The translations under genes and the position numbers were made by a program. The notes below the pieces were generated by a model that did no database searches, was not told the DNA's origin, and worked only from the letters and a program-made list of their open reading frames with translations. DNA of 64,000 bases from Trichobilharzia szidati (Eukaryota; Platyhelminthes; Trematoda; Strigeidida; Schistosomatidae), in the NCBI GenBank assembly GCA_944472155.2, contig OX235272.1, positions 93,502,020-93,566,019 of the forward strand, written 5' to 3'. Shown here in pieces: positions 10,600-21,339 of the stretch (position 1 is its first letter; the number at the start of each line of letters is the position of its first letter).

Positions 10600-11600
10600 G
10601 TGAGTTATACGTATATATATGCCATCTTCCATTTTTGTTGATAATAGTAAGAAGACAGTTTTGTAATTAATTAGCATTAACACGATTTGGACAAATCTTC
10701 AGTTATAAGACAGAAACGAGATAACTGTTAAAGAATAGAATATACATAACTGTGCCATTAAAGCAAGTATGAGTAGAAGGAAGTATTTCGAAGGGAGACG
10801 ATTAAATACAAGTGCATACAACTAGATACTAGTGATCGATTTTGATGAGTAGTAGCTGGATAGTACTCATACCAGCCAGTAGGGTTTGCTATCTAGTCAA
10901 ATCACAATGATGTAAACGTCGGATGATCGTTTCACTCGTTTAGGTACGAACTCATCAGCGATGCGCTCAGTTTAACTCAGCTCAACTCAGGGAACCGAAT
11001 CATTTCAAACCAGCCGATTTCTGACACTTGCTCTCTGGAAGAAAAGTAATCTCACATCACTCCATTCAGTCACAGATATATGTACTCATGTACTCTCTTA
11101 TATTATCACATCAAATATGAGTTATGATGTAATTGCACCTTCTGGCACACCTGATTATGTATATTGTAGGTGTGTGTGTATGAATGTGTGTATCAGTATT
11201 TGTGATTATTTTCCAATGTTGCACTATTGTCGTCACATAATTGTTTGTTGTAAATTCAATTAGTCCATATCTATGCACTATTTCACTTTTTTTGTCGTGT
11301 TGAATAATTGCATTTAGTTATAATTGTTGTTCAACTTTTTCTTTCTGTATGTGTTGTTGTATATTTTTGTATAAATTATAAATAGCCTTTATTTTGTTGT
11401 TCATTTTGCACGTCTCCATGTTGTTGTTCATGTTGTTCTTGTCGTCGTCGTCGTCCAATGCACATCTGTACTACGATCACTGCCCCACCTACTGATGCTG
11501 CCGCTGCTACCGCCTTCCTATCATCGCAATTTTATGCACAAATCTGCTCTCTTTTGTACTATTCATCACCACTACTGTATGTATATGTGCATTACTGCAG
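10600..11600 (+). other. Intron between the two proline-rich exons
   Basis: GT at 10600 and AG at 11599-11600. The contents are AT-rich with T-rich and TTG/GTC runs near 11390-11455. No transposon was recognised inside. Phase is preserved across it (CA|A gives Gln). Confidence 0.5.
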
Positions 11601-11714
11601 ACGATTATATCCAGCCGACATGTATACTATAGCAACAAACGACTCCGCCTCATCTGCTGGGCTATTAAACTCCATGACCAATTATCCACCATTAGTACCA
11701 CCGTCTATTCCTGC
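11601..11714 (+). CDS. Second exon of the proline-rich host gene
   Basis: It follows ATTACTGCAG and ends before GTAAGT, both strong splice signals. With the one base needed to complete the preceding codon it reads RLYPADMYTIATNDS..., then NYPPLVPPSIP, finishing in phase 2 (GC). It is open in the expected frame throughout, which supports the join. The peptide repeats the pattern of the first exon: a Ser/Asn-rich stretch, then a Pro-rich end whose PxxPxR motif is completed by the next exon. If the intron were retained, the next codon would be a stop (GCG TAA). Confidence 0.55.
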
Positions 11715-12057
11715 GTAAGTGCTCCCCCCCCCGCTACTTTATTATACACAACAAAAGTTTTGCCAATGTTTGTGTGTCTGTGCGTGTGCATGCGTGCGTG
11801 TGTGCCTATGTGTGTATATGTACACGTTTACCGAAGTAACACAACATAACCCAACCCAACACATTGGTCTCTTCAGTTGTTCTATCATAAAAACCTACTG
11901 AGAGAGTAACACGAATGACGCGATTGATTGTATATAGGAACTTTTATGAAAAGCAAAAAATAAAATATTTTCATATCTTATACAAACTCCTCTATCTGAT
12001 CAAGTGTTGGATCGAATAGTTCCATATAAAAGAAATAATGGGTGCTAAGTGAAAATT
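11715..12057. repeat. Intron sequence with GT-rich microsatellite
   Basis: 11757-11820 is an imperfect GT/GC-alternating repeat. The remainder shows nothing recognisable. Confidence 0.4.
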
Positions 12058-12290
12058 TGTACGTCGGTGGCACAGCGGTTAGGACGCTCGCCGACCCTGC
12101 ACATGGTCCAGGGTTAGATCCCCGGCCGACGCACTACTTTGCCTCGCTGAACCAGAAATAAAGCTGGTAAAGAGGAAAGGTTGGGAATGAGGCTAGCAAC
12201 CCCATCCTGTAAAAATAAACACTGCTACAGAAACTTCAAGCCTCCAGCCTGAAGCCCAATGTTCCACTGGGAACGTGAAGGAATAAAAAA
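12058..12290 (+). mobile_element. tRNA-derived SINE-2, full length, with TSD
   Basis: The head is tRNA-like: an A-box-like GTGGCACAGCGGTTAGGACG, then a B box within GGTCCAGGGTTAGATCC. A body shared with 36957-37190 and 30400-30638 follows, ending in GGAATAAAAAA. The body end (GAAGCCCAATGTTCCACTGGGAACG) resembles the 3' end of the family A RTE LINEs, which would explain mobilisation by that LINE. A duplication AGTGAAAATT flanks it at 12048-12057 and 12291-12300. Being tRNA-like does not make it a tRNA gene: there is no cloverleaf continuing to an acceptor end. Confidence 0.8.
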
Positions 12291-12760
12291 AGTGAAAATT
12301 AGAATTTAACCTTGTATAGATTTGTGTTGGTTTCCAGATTGATCGATCATTCTAACTGACTTCAGTTAGACAATCAGCGTTGTTGTACCGGAGAGCTGTT
12401 TCTTTCTCGTTTGAAACAGAATCTTCAGCAAACAGTGTGTGTTCTCTATGCATAACCTCACACTCTACTAGGGTTTTCGAACCCTAGTAGTAACTTTCGG
12501 GTGATAAAATGTGTAAGCTCGTTAAGTATAGATGGAATCCAATGACTCGTGAATTGTAACTTCTGCAAATTCGCTAACTTGGTTGCATGCCAGCCATTGT
12601 TATTACTATTCAGAGGTCTTGGATTCGATCACTAATGGTGTCATAAGTGGAGTTACTGTTGAAGTATTCCTAAAGAAGGACGAAACAGTTTTCTAGCGCT
12701 CCTCCTCTGAATGAAGTCCGTCCATAAGAAATCATGACAACTATATATTTCTGTTGGAAT
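12291..12760. other. Intron sequence, nothing recognised
   Basis: No frame or repeat identified, apart from a short near-palindrome at 12463-12490 (CTACTAGGGTTTTCGAACCCTAGTAG), which would fold into a perfect hairpin. Confidence 0.35.
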
Positions 12761-13180
12761 AAGTAATTCCAACGTTTCAATTGTCTATTTTAGTTTTGTT
12801 TTTGATGACTGTTCATGACTGACTACTCAGACGTGATTGGTTAAGAATTCCGAAGACTAGATGTTGCCTTTTTATGCATATATACTTAGATTATGAGGCT
12901 GGTGGGCATTTGGATTAATTTAATTTCAGTTGTTAGATTTCACCGCAAATCAATCCAGCCATAGACCCCACCGGAGTACCTGTGATCAATGGGAATTCGT
13001 AGATCGTATGACACACTGTCATTTATTCTGAAGTGAAAATCAATACATTCTGATATTTCCTTTAGTTCTCTTCCAAGAAATGCACCGCATTTGCATGTCA
13101 ATGCCGATTTATAAAAAATCTTCACGAGTGCATTTTGAGACAGAAGAATATTTGGATACATCGCCACCTACAATTATGCT
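12760..13180 (-). pseudogene. Possible decayed PLE (3' motif and GIY-YIG remnant)
   Basis: On the minus strand 12940-13167 is open. It contains FYKSALTCKCGAFLGRELKEI, which loosely matches IYKFTCICGSSYIGRTERR of the 19765 element, with a later IDHRYSGG in the place of HLLDTGH. Downstream on the same strand, at 12765-12788, GAAACGTTGGAATTA recurs, the same string that closes the hammerhead-like fold at 27638-27655. Together these suggest an old PLE 3' half. The protein match alone is weak. Confidence 0.35.
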
Positions 13181-13424
13181 TTCTCTATTTTCTCTGAAGT
13201 TTAGTGGAAACTTGTAAATTAATCCAGCAAGTTGTAAACATTTTAAGTCATACCCATTAGAGGTTATTTTTATAGATTAAAACAAACACACTAGTTGAGC
13301 CAGCGAAATCATACACAATATAATGATGGAGAGGGTTGTTGGCAGCCCAAGTTTCAAATAGCCCTCCAACAATTTCAATCTCTGTGGTTCATTTTAACGT
13401 CTAGTTGATTTTTATTTCCAAGTA

Positions 13425-13870
13425 TTGGTTTTGTAGGGAGTTTGTTTTATTCTTCGGAGGATTTCGTCATGAGGTGACATCATTTAGAGAACCATTGGAA
13501 AACCTGTAAGTGCTGGACAGCTGTTTCATCAGCCTAGTTTGGGACTCTTCACCAGTACGCACCCACCCACCCACCGGGGTTCGAACTCAGGACCTTCTGG
13601 TTACAAGACTAGCCAGCTTCCAGACCATTAAGCCACTGGAACCCACCCGGTCCAATGGTCAGCCCATGAATTCTAACTTCTGCCAATTCACGACACAGCG
13701 CGACCACTTTGCGACGTCCTCTTCGATGAGTAACTGTCCCCACCTAGAACCTACTGTACCCTACTGGTCACGTCTTCCCACTAAAATGCCAGGTAACTAC
13801 CTAAATAAGGGCCAGTCGCTAGTGTGCATCAGATCAATTTTCAAGTACTGGTTTTTTGTTTTAAGTGTAG
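13425..13870 (-). mobile_element. SINE-1 (S-alpha-like, hammerhead family), extended copy
   Basis: On the minus strand the order is tRNA-like box B (GGTTCGAACCCCGG complement near 13575), the hammerhead-like region, and the tail GGTTCTCTAA...GATGTCA...CATGA. The copy carries the longer upstream block (13640-13870, ending in a TACTGG...CAGGTAACTACCT segment) also seen at 32400-32600 and 41080-41270. In the hammerhead core the first conserved C is G, and extra bases break the second stem, so it should be inactive. A spurious plus-strand frame crosses this region. Confidence 0.7.
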
Positions 13871-14585
13871 TGGGTCAAATGGCACTTTTTTTTAAAAATG
13901 TTACTAATGTTTAAAATATATTTCTGTACTAATTATTATATAATGAGGATTTTTGTTGTGACAAAAGTGAACACAGATAAAGAGAGAGTGTGTGTGTATG
14001 TGTTTTAATCGCATGTCACACTTTTTCAAGCAAAATCATTCATTACACACGTCACCTATTCTATACACCCTTTGTTGTATAAAAATTTTTTTAAGTTTTC
14101 GGTTCTCTCCATTTTTGTGTTGTATCTTTTGTTGTTATCACCCGTCTTCTAGTATGTGTATATATATGTGTGTGTAGATATGAGGTGTGGCTGCCAGTTG
14201 GAACACATCGTCATCATACAACAATACTGAGTCCTATTTGGTTTAGTTTGTCTATCCATCTGTCTGTCTATTATTCTTTCTCTTTATAACAATGAATTTC
14301 TATAGTTTGTAAAGAAACTTATGATCTCTCTCTATATATATGAGATATTTTCTCAATCATGCTTAAGTCTTGCTAACTTGTTGTGACGATGACTATTGGT
14401 CTTATTGAAAACAATTACTAATAAATTTTTTCCACACGTATTACATTACCTTTTAGAAGGCTAGAAATGTTTTCTGTTTTTAAGAGGTTTTCGTACACAT
14501 TCCTCTTATACTAGTTCTAACATGTCCTTTTATATTTATTGAAATATTGTCACGTGGATTAAGCATTTACTTACTACATATTGAT
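13871..14585. other. AT-rich intron sequence with small microsatellites
   Basis: TG-rich runs at 13985-14005 and 14150-14180, and a CTATCTGT-type run near 14250. No conserved frame. Confidence 0.4.
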
Positions 14586-14589
14586 TATG

Positions 14590-15490
14590 ATAATAATGCG
14601 ACCCCTAGATTAGAAATAGGAAGTGAAGTGGTAGAGCACGTTGACCACTTCACTTATTTGGGAAGTACCATCCGTCAGCGCCAACGGGTTGATCTCTGAC
14701 GAAATCTCAGCACGAATACAGAGGGCTAGTTTCGCATATGCCAGTTTACGCCGTCTCTGGCTTAGTAGACGTGATATCCGACTATCGACCAAAGGGCGTG
14801 TGTACTGCTCACCAGTCCGCTCCGTCCTCCTTTATGGCTGTGAGACCTGGCCATTGAGAGCGGAAGACATGAAAAGATTATCTGTGTTCGATCATAGGTG
14901 TCTGCGTTCTATCTCCCGCGTGAAGTGGTATAATAAGGTGAGCAATATTGAGGTTAGGCATCGGTCGAGTGCTAGGTAAGGTGGGGAAATCAGTCGACGA
15001 GACTGTGAAATTACATCGACTGAGATGGTTAGAACATGTGCTACGTATGCCTAGTCATCGCCTTCCTCGACAATGGGCAATGTTAGCTGATATAGGGCCA
15101 GGCTGGAAAAGAGCTAGCGGCGGTTAAACGAAAACATGGCATCAGTCAATGAAATCTACAACAGTTAGTCTAAGCCACGTAGGAAGGTGTAGACTTCCTG
15201 ACTAATTGGGGTCCTCGGGACGGTAAAAACCAATGATTGGAAACAATTGGTGACATGGCTCAAAATCGTTCTCAATGGCGCAGATGCATCCACTCCTTGT
15301 GACTTATGATTTCCAATGAAACTGTTTTGTTCTTCGTTATTACTATACCTTTGTCTCACACCTCTGTTTACTGTCTATATTATGCATTTCTCCTACTTTC
15401 TTCTCTTTCTTTGTGTGCTACATGGAGTGAGGCGACTTGAACTGCCGCACATATGTGCAAAGTTCTATGTCGAAAACCGACCGACCGACC
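14590..15490 (+). pseudogene. RTE-type LINE (family B), C-terminal coding end and 3' UTR
   Basis: The best family B copy in the window. It reads YLGSTIRQ, then across a frameshift [20 protein letters not shown], then [31 protein letters not shown], and near 15240-15290 MAQNRSQWRRCIHSL. These blocks follow the reverse transcriptase palm in RTE polyproteins. At least one indel near 14690 and stops after 14979 disable it. The 3' UTR ends with CCGACCGACCGACCG. It lies in the host-gene intron and is 5' truncated. Confidence 0.75.
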
Positions 15491-15619
15491 GATCATAATA
15501 ATGAGTACATGCATTTAAATACATATCTTATGTGAACTGGTATTACCTTCCGGGTGTTATATATAAGTAGGTGATAGTTTTCTCTATATTCGTAGAATTG
15601 TGTAGAGATTTAATTTGTT

Positions 15620-15725
15620 TCAAGTTCGATTATGAGCAGATATCAGTTGAAGAACCATTCGATAACCATTCAAGAGTACTGAACAGCCGTTTCGTGCGGA
15701 TTTGGAACTCTTCAGCGGCGGTTGT
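15620..15725 (-). repeat. SINE-1 fragment
   Basis: The complement of the hammerhead-like region and tail only (GAGTACTGAACAGC...TTTCG...GGAACTCTTCAGC). The tRNA-like head is absent. Confidence 0.55.
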
Positions 15726-15756
15726 GTTAAAAGCACATAGTCCGTAGAAGTTGGAA

Positions 15757-16340
15757 TTTATTATTATTATTGTTTCCTTTAGTTCCTAGAGGAACATAGG
15801 GCTTCAACCGTCTCCATTGCGTTCGGTTCTCCACCAACGTTTCCATCACCTTGCTCCACGTCTGCCCACATATTCTGATATCCTCTTCAGATGACCTCCT
15901 CCATGTCACCCTCGCATTGACGACCAACTCTCCGCTTCCCATTAGGGTTCCACTCAATAGAGAGCCTGTTGTGTGATGTCACTCAGTTGATGGTTTTCTC
16001 AGAGTATGACCAATCCACCTCCATTTCTTCCTGTATATTTGTTGCATAATTGGTTCCTGCTGGGTTGGTTCGCTCATTGCCAGACATCCCTCCCTATTGC
16101 TGATCTTTTCTGGCCAGTCACCTGATCTTGAGTATTGAGCGAGGACAGCTATTGATGAAGGTCTGTAGTTTGTTCGAAGTGCTCTTCATCACGCGGTGAC
16201 AAGTCTCTGATCGGTAAAGTGGCACTGGATTCACATTGGAATTGAAAATCTGGATCTTATTTTTCATACTGAGTCAGTCCTGTTGACCTCCACAGAGACT
16301 TGAGAGTAATGAAAGCTTGCCTTGCTTTGATATCCTTTGG
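15757..16340 (-). mobile_element. RTE-clade LINE (family A) 3' fragment
   Basis: It starts at ATTATTATTATTGTTTCC and GGAACATAGGGCTTCA (3' terminus complement) and runs to the GIGKARQA-type block, with a short open frame at 15727-15957. It is closely related to the copies at 7290 and 24655. It is truncated just before a SINE-1 copy at 16340. Confidence 0.72.
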
Positions 16341-16780
16341 AATTTATGGGCCATTGGAATGGGATCCCAGTGTGGTGGTGTGATACTACAGACAATGTGT
16401 TCCAACGGAATATAATTCTGACATATTCCCTCAGTTCAACACTGCAGTAGCAACAGAATACGATATATCTATTTGAACATTCTGTTTGGTGTTAATGACA
16501 GAATACATTTCCCACAGTTATATACTGCATTAATAAAACAATACAATGTATATTTGAACATTCTATTTCATGTCGTTTGATATAATCCGAAATCACACGC
16601 TCAGTGATTGGTTAAAGAATACAAACTGTATATGTATAAAGAGTGGTTTGATCGATGAAAAATTTAACTTGGTTCCCGTGTCTTACCTTCTGTTGTTACA
16701 CCAGTAGCTGATTAGTCCACGTGCTTGACTTGTAACCAGAAAGTATCGGGTTCGAACCCTGGCGGTAGATGCGTACTTCT
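16340..16780 (+). mobile_element. SINE-1 tRNA-like head split by a solo LTR
   Basis: 16340-16370 (ending GGGATCCCAG) and 16701-16780 (CCAGTAGCTGATTAG...TTGTAACCAGAAAG...GGGTTCGAACCC) are adjoining parts of one SINE-1. Together they match the head at 63066-63135. The 330 bp between them is a separate insertion. Confidence 0.7.
16371..16700 (+). mobile_element. Solo LTR (330 bp) with 4-bp TSD
   Basis: It begins TGTGGTGG and ends GTTGTTACA, the TG...CA ends of an LTR. It contains a TATA-like GTATAAAG near 16635 and an AATAAAA near 16532. CCAG is present on both sides (16367-16370 and 16701-16704), and removing the insert with one CCAG restores an uninterrupted SINE-1 head. There is no internal region, so it arose by LTR-LTR recombination or lost its body. 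A Ty3/Gypsy origin is likely given the Gypsy remnants at 44 and 53 kb, but is not proven. Strand is taken from the TATA and AATAAA order. Confidence 0.75.
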
Positions 16781-17073
16781 AAAGAGTTTCAAACTAAACT
16801 GGATGACGTGTGGGTGTGTGCATTACTATTTGGTTTCCCAGGGGTTCTATAAGTCATTGTCAACTCTCTTTGTCAAACATAGAATTATACCTAGAATGAA
16901 ACATTATAGCGTCACTATTCAACAGTTATTCATGTACCTAGAGATAGGTATTGTCGGCATTTATTAACTTGTGTATAAGTTCCCTTATTTCTCTGATAAT
17001 AATAATAATAATAGTAATAATTTGTGCTGTTTCTTACTAATTTCTGTGTGTGTTGTTTTTTGTTTTTTTTTAG

Positions 17074-17083
17074 GCGTCGTTGA
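17074..17083 (+). CDS. Candidate terminal coding exon of the proline-rich host gene
   Basis: A long T-rich tract ending in TTTAG precedes GCGTCGTTGA. Completing the GC left by the second exon gives Ala, then Arg-Arg-stop. The protein would therefore end PPSIPARR, again a PxxPxR motif. The phase fit and the strong acceptor support it, but three codons are little evidence. The 3' UTR would follow, possibly to the AATAAA at about 17430 or beyond. Confidence 0.4.
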
Positions 17084-18560
17084 AATGACTCGCTTCATCC
17101 TTCTTTGGGAATTTTCAGTTCATTATTCACAATTATTTATACATATATATACATACACATATATTTATGATTTCACAATTTCAGAAATTGTGGCATTTAA
17201 TTTTCTGCAGAATAATGCATAAGTGTATAAGCACATATACAATACAACCTATATATATATGTGTGTGTGCGAGCGCGCGCCCGGGCGGACGGGCAGGTGG
17301 TAAAAAATATGCGTAGACGAAAAGAAAGCGATAACAAAAGACATATTTATTGCATTTGTCTATTCCATCATTTCTTGTCTTCTTTTTACCTTTAAAACAT
17401 GGAGAATATTACTACTACTACTATTAATGAATGAATGAATAAATAATATTCGGATGCATAATAATAATAACAATAATTATAAGTCGTAGTAATATTCTAC
17501 ACCAACAGCATTATCATCATCGCTATTATTATTATTATTACTATTATTATCATTACTATTACTATTATCGTTTCTATTATTATTGTTGTTGTGGTTGTCG
17601 TTTTCGTTGTTGTCACTCTTCCTCTTCAAGTTACACCTACACACACACACACACACACACCAACACGCCTCTCAGTCACTATTCAGTCTTATTTCTCCTC
17701 ATGGTTGTCTCAGTTACAGTTATTATTACTATTATTACTATCTTATTTGTTACTACTAATGCTACCACTACTTACTACAACGCCAAATGCGTACTACCTT
17801 TCCTTTTCCCGGAGCAGCAGCAACAGTGATGGCAACGATGGCGATGATGATGATCTAGGTCACTGATCCTAATGAATGAAAAAATGTGATGATCCATTCC
17901 TTATGTTACATATATATATATATATATATATATATGGATTATATATATAAATATGTTAAGCATAAATCGGTCGTTTTATTTCTTATTCATTTTAATTGTG
18001 AAATATTCCCATATACCATGAATTAAAAATCAATCTGAAGGAAGAATATTCTTAGAAATTCCCCCTCTTCACGTTCTTACGATTATAAAATATAGCGCAT
18101 TTGTTGTCGTTACAATAATGATGCCAGTTAGTTATGCGGCGGATTCACTTTTTTTCATAGAATAACAGATTAGTTATTGGTTGTCAAAATAAATAGTCGT
18201 ATTTGTGCATATTTATGCAAATAACATTTCAACTGTTCCTGTGGTTCAAGTTATATAGGGTGCACGATTAGTCAGTCAGGTTCGAGAACATTTACCAGCT
18301 TGTTTCATAGTAGGGAGAGGGTGGGTAGGAAATTAAGTGCGTAGAAAAAGCTCAGGTTATATGCTGAATTCCGAAGTCGTTATCACGTACAGTTCGCTTA
18401 CGTTTCCTACACACATAGCTGAAGCTGTTACAGTAATAAGATAGACTTAACCGGAACTTTGTATTCAAAAAAGAACACGTCCAGACGCTGCTCCTACCGT
18501 CGCCAAACTTGGATTGATGATTCTTCTTCTCACCAAGAGTGCTTCTTCCCCTTAACCCTC
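17084..18560 (+). repeat. Putative 3' UTR and microsatellite-rich tract
   Basis: TA/CA alternation at 17140-17165; GT then a short GC-rich block (about 17260-17300, GCGAGCGCGCGCCCGGGCGG); AAT/ATT runs at 17455-17600; (CA)n at 17640-17662; TTA runs; GATGAT at 17838-17855; (TA)n at 17908-17935. The 91-codon frame at 17591-17866 is a by-product of these repeats. No other feature. Confidence 0.5.
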
Positions 18561-18599
18561 TTGGCTTTTTTCTTCCTTTGTTTGCTTGTTAATACAATT

Positions 18600-18728
18600 A
18601 TTATTATTACTTGTCATAATTTATGGACTAACATGGATGCAAGTGAAAAGTACAGCAGAAGACAGAAACAAGTGGAGGCGTGCAGTTGAAGTCCTATGTT
18701 CCACTAGGAACCCAAGGGAACAATAATA
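18600..18728 (+). repeat. RTE-clade LINE (family A) extreme 3' end
   Basis: Reads KWRRAVEVLCSTRNPREQ ending in ATAATAATAAT, the last codons and terminus of a family A LINE. The 35128 copy has the same ending on the other strand. Severe 5' truncation. Confidence 0.65.
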
Positions 18729-19180
18729 ATAATATGATATGCAAGTGTCAGAACAATGATAGACAGTCTATGGAGAAAGACGGATAATAATTACAAATTT
18801 AGGTGAAATATCCAAATACGTAAATATATATTGTCACTGGATTGTTCAGAAGAGATTTTCCAAACAATGACTCCGTTACGATAACACCTGAGTTGATTAC
18901 TTACCTTAATATCTCTCAAAAAGCATATATATAAACTATTGGCGATGGTTTGCAGTTCTGAAGGCTGATCTCACCTTATCTTATTTGATATAATTGAATG
19001 ACCGAAATTGTTCTTCTATGCCCTATGTCGCATTGATACTGTTTTACTTTGCACGAAGCATATTTAGAAACTACAGCGCTAATGAACCTTTTTAAAAACT
19101 GATTCTCGCGTGGATGACTGTTTATGATATTCCATCACAGAATAAACACAGTGATACAGTATCTCTGTACGCTTAGATCA
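18729..19180. repeat. Unclassified dispersed repeat scrap and spacer
   Basis: 18740-18880 resembles 34580-34700 (ATAATTACAAA...TTGTTCAGAAGAGATTTTCC versus ATAATTACAAA...CGTTCAAAAGGGATTTTCC). I cannot assign the family. Confidence 0.35.
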
Positions 19181-19299
19181 AATATGGAATTATACTCGAC
19201 CACAGTCCCCAAGTTCTATTCCTATATTATAATGTTACTAATAAAAGCGAAATTATTTTTTGGTGGTTTAACCCACTGGACACCACACCATATGTTTCA

Positions 19300-20745
19300 T
19301 GCATTTATTCCCCTTGATGAATTTAAATAAAGCAAGAACAACAGTGGTTTGTGCAGAATAATATGGTACCATCATTTATTTCGTTGGCTTCTCATCAGCT
19401 GCTTACAGCCTAAATAAATTATGAGGTTTACATACAGAAAAGTTTTAAAATACTTGCAAATTTTACATGTTGTCAGTTGACAGAAAGTTCCACAATTAGT
19501 GAACAGTGCTCAGACAATTGCGCTTATATAGTTTTTACACAGGCAGTTCAAGTCAAAATAAATGTATGCATACAATGGTAAAGGAGTTACGTAATAAAGA
19601 CGAGAGGTGAGTAAGATGATGAGTAACTAATAAATTAGGTAACGATGTACTGAGTTCAACTCACGTCACAGAAACAAGAGACAAGCAAAATTACATATAA
19701 TAAAAAAGGGGGTGAGGTTAAAGACAAAGATTACGTAATCAGAGTAGAGAATAAAGACATCCAGTTACCAGGGCAGGGAAAGACTAATAACTGCTTCTTT
19801 CTGAACACATAAATCTGGTTTGAAGCGTTTGATAGAAATTGCTTCGGCAAACTTCAGGAGAATGGAGCTCCTTTGTCTATTGATAATTTTAAAGGATTTC
19901 TCGATTTCCACCTCATGACCCGTGTCGAGGAGATGCCTGGCGATGGCACTGTTTAAAGAATTTGTTCCCTTTAGACGTAAGCTTTTTGGTACATGTTCAG
20001 AAAATCGTAGATATGCCCTTCTTTCTGTCCTTCCAATGTAACTGCTCCCGCAGATACATGTAAATTTGTATATACAGTTGGAGTTCACATGAGAAGGATA
20101 TCTATCGATTTTTGATTGCACCAAAGAGCAAGTTGTTCGAAAGACGGGAACGAGCTTAGCTGCAGGATAGGCTATGGCTAGTGATGTACTCAGCCTTCTG
20201 TTGATCATCGCTGCAATGTTTTCACCTTTATAATCAAGTTGAAAGTAGATTGGCTTTTTTTCCACTGTGATTTGTTTTACATTTGTGACTTCAGATCTTC
20301 CATACTTGTTAATGAACCTTTGAGGGTACCCATTGCTCTTCAATATCTTTTCAAGTACCATAAATTCTTCCTCTAATTTCTCTATAGAGCATATTCTCCT
20401 CGCTCTATGGTACAGAGTCTTGACTAGACCGCGTTTAAAGCTATTTGGACAAAAGCTATTGAAATGTAAGTATTGTCCTTTCCATGTAGGCTTTCGATAA
20501 ATTGACTTTTGAAGACTACCGTCTTCTAGGCGTTCCATGGCAATGTCGAGGAAGTGAAACTTTCCGTCACTTTCATGTTCCATAGTTCCATATGTTTCAA
20601 CCAGGGTGGTATTATCTCCTCTCTACAACTCCAGAAATTTATCTCATGGTTTGTTTTTTGCATGAGAAATCTCATCTGGATAAATTGAGTTCTAAATATA
20701 TTGATTTTTGTAAATTTAAACTTTATTCTGTATATCTTCAAAATA
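19300..20745 (-). pseudogene. Penelope-like element (family 1): RT thumb and GIY-YIG endonuclease
   Basis: A 272-codon frame (20583-19765) begins in the end of the reverse transcriptase: GKFHFLDIAMERLEDGSLQ, then YRKPTWKGQYLHFNS and KTLYHRARRICS, all hallmarks of PLE reverse transcriptases. The C-terminal half has the GIY-YIG nuclease: IYKFTCICG (171-179), SYIGRT (181-186), EH (about 196-197), and a conserved C-terminal KFAEAISIKRF. The YIG Tyr and the Glu are intact. Upstream (20590-20745) the reading breaks, and the N-terminal half and RT motifs A-C are missing. PLEs move by target-primed synthesis using this nuclease. The 3' region holds a hammerhead-like fold (19353-19402). 5' truncated, hence not autonomous. 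Confidence 0.85.
19353..19402 (-). ncRNA. Hammerhead-ribozyme-like fold in PLE family 1
   Basis: On the minus strand: stem I GCAG (19402-19399) pairs with CTGC (19356-19353). The core CTGATGA is at 19398-19392 and GAAA at 19382-19379. Stem III is a hairpin around the palindrome TGGTACCA with two bulged bases. U-U precedes the 3' strand of stem I as cleavage dinucleotide. Stem II is poor (one G-C pair closing a 7-nt loop). Hammerheads are known in PLE terminal regions of other animals. Activity is uncertain because of stem II. Confidence 0.5.
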
Positions 20746-20759
20746 TGGGGAGTTTGATA

Positions 20760-21280
20760 TAAGAGTAGAACTCTTGTACACTTTGGTAGAGTATAATTCC
20801 GTTATGGATAAAATTTTTATTTTGATAAAGTCTCACAGCGGTGTTATACAGTAGGTAATATTTACTGATGACCACGTTTCGAGCACAATTTACTGCTACT
20901 TATGATCATATCATGGCAATGCTCACACAACTTTCCAACTTCGTTTATTTGGTTCCACTATTTCTCATCTCTTGATTTGATTGATGGTAATACTATCCAT
21001 ATCTCTGATATCAGTGGTGAGTCATTCTTATTGCATGTGTTGGGTGTAAGTTCGATGAACCAGGATTCAGTAATCAATCTCTCTCTCTCTCCACCTACCT
21101 ATATTACTTTTTAGAATTTTAACCCTCTACCACCCTACTGTTGTGTGGTTGTGTGTTAATGCATGAAGTGCAATGCATTGCTGAGTTTTTTTCTAAATTA
21201 CTTTTCTTCTTGGGGTCAACTATGCTAATCTTAGCTAAATTTTTATGTTCTGAGAATCTGACTATCCCGCGATATACTGG
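20760..21280 (-). mobile_element. PLE family 3, inverted 3' arm
   Basis: On the minus strand this is the 3' part of the same element that is read on the plus strand at 21340-22560. Matching blocks include the complement of CTCGAAACGTGGTCATCAG (20875 region), the TGAACCAGGATTCAG block (21056), and the complement of AAGAATTTGGCTAAG (21235 region). It forms one arm of an inverted arrangement, as in the copies at 46085 and 56860. Confidence 0.7.
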
Positions 21281-21339
21281 TTAATAACGGAACAGATCTC
21301 TAGTTTCTTCAATCTTATCAAGTCACTAGTAAAGGGAAT

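Noticed and set aside
13510..13914. 134-codon plus-strand frame
   Set aside because: Lies antisense over a SINE-1 copy; equivalent frames appear antisense to other SINE-1 copies.
17640..17662. CRISPR-like or tandem array
   Set aside because: Simple CA microsatellite; no spaced direct repeats anywhere in the window fit a CRISPR array, and the genome is eukaryotic.
17591..17866. 91-codon protein
   Set aside because: Composed of microsatellite translation (Val, His-Thr, Leu and Asp runs). No splice or start context.
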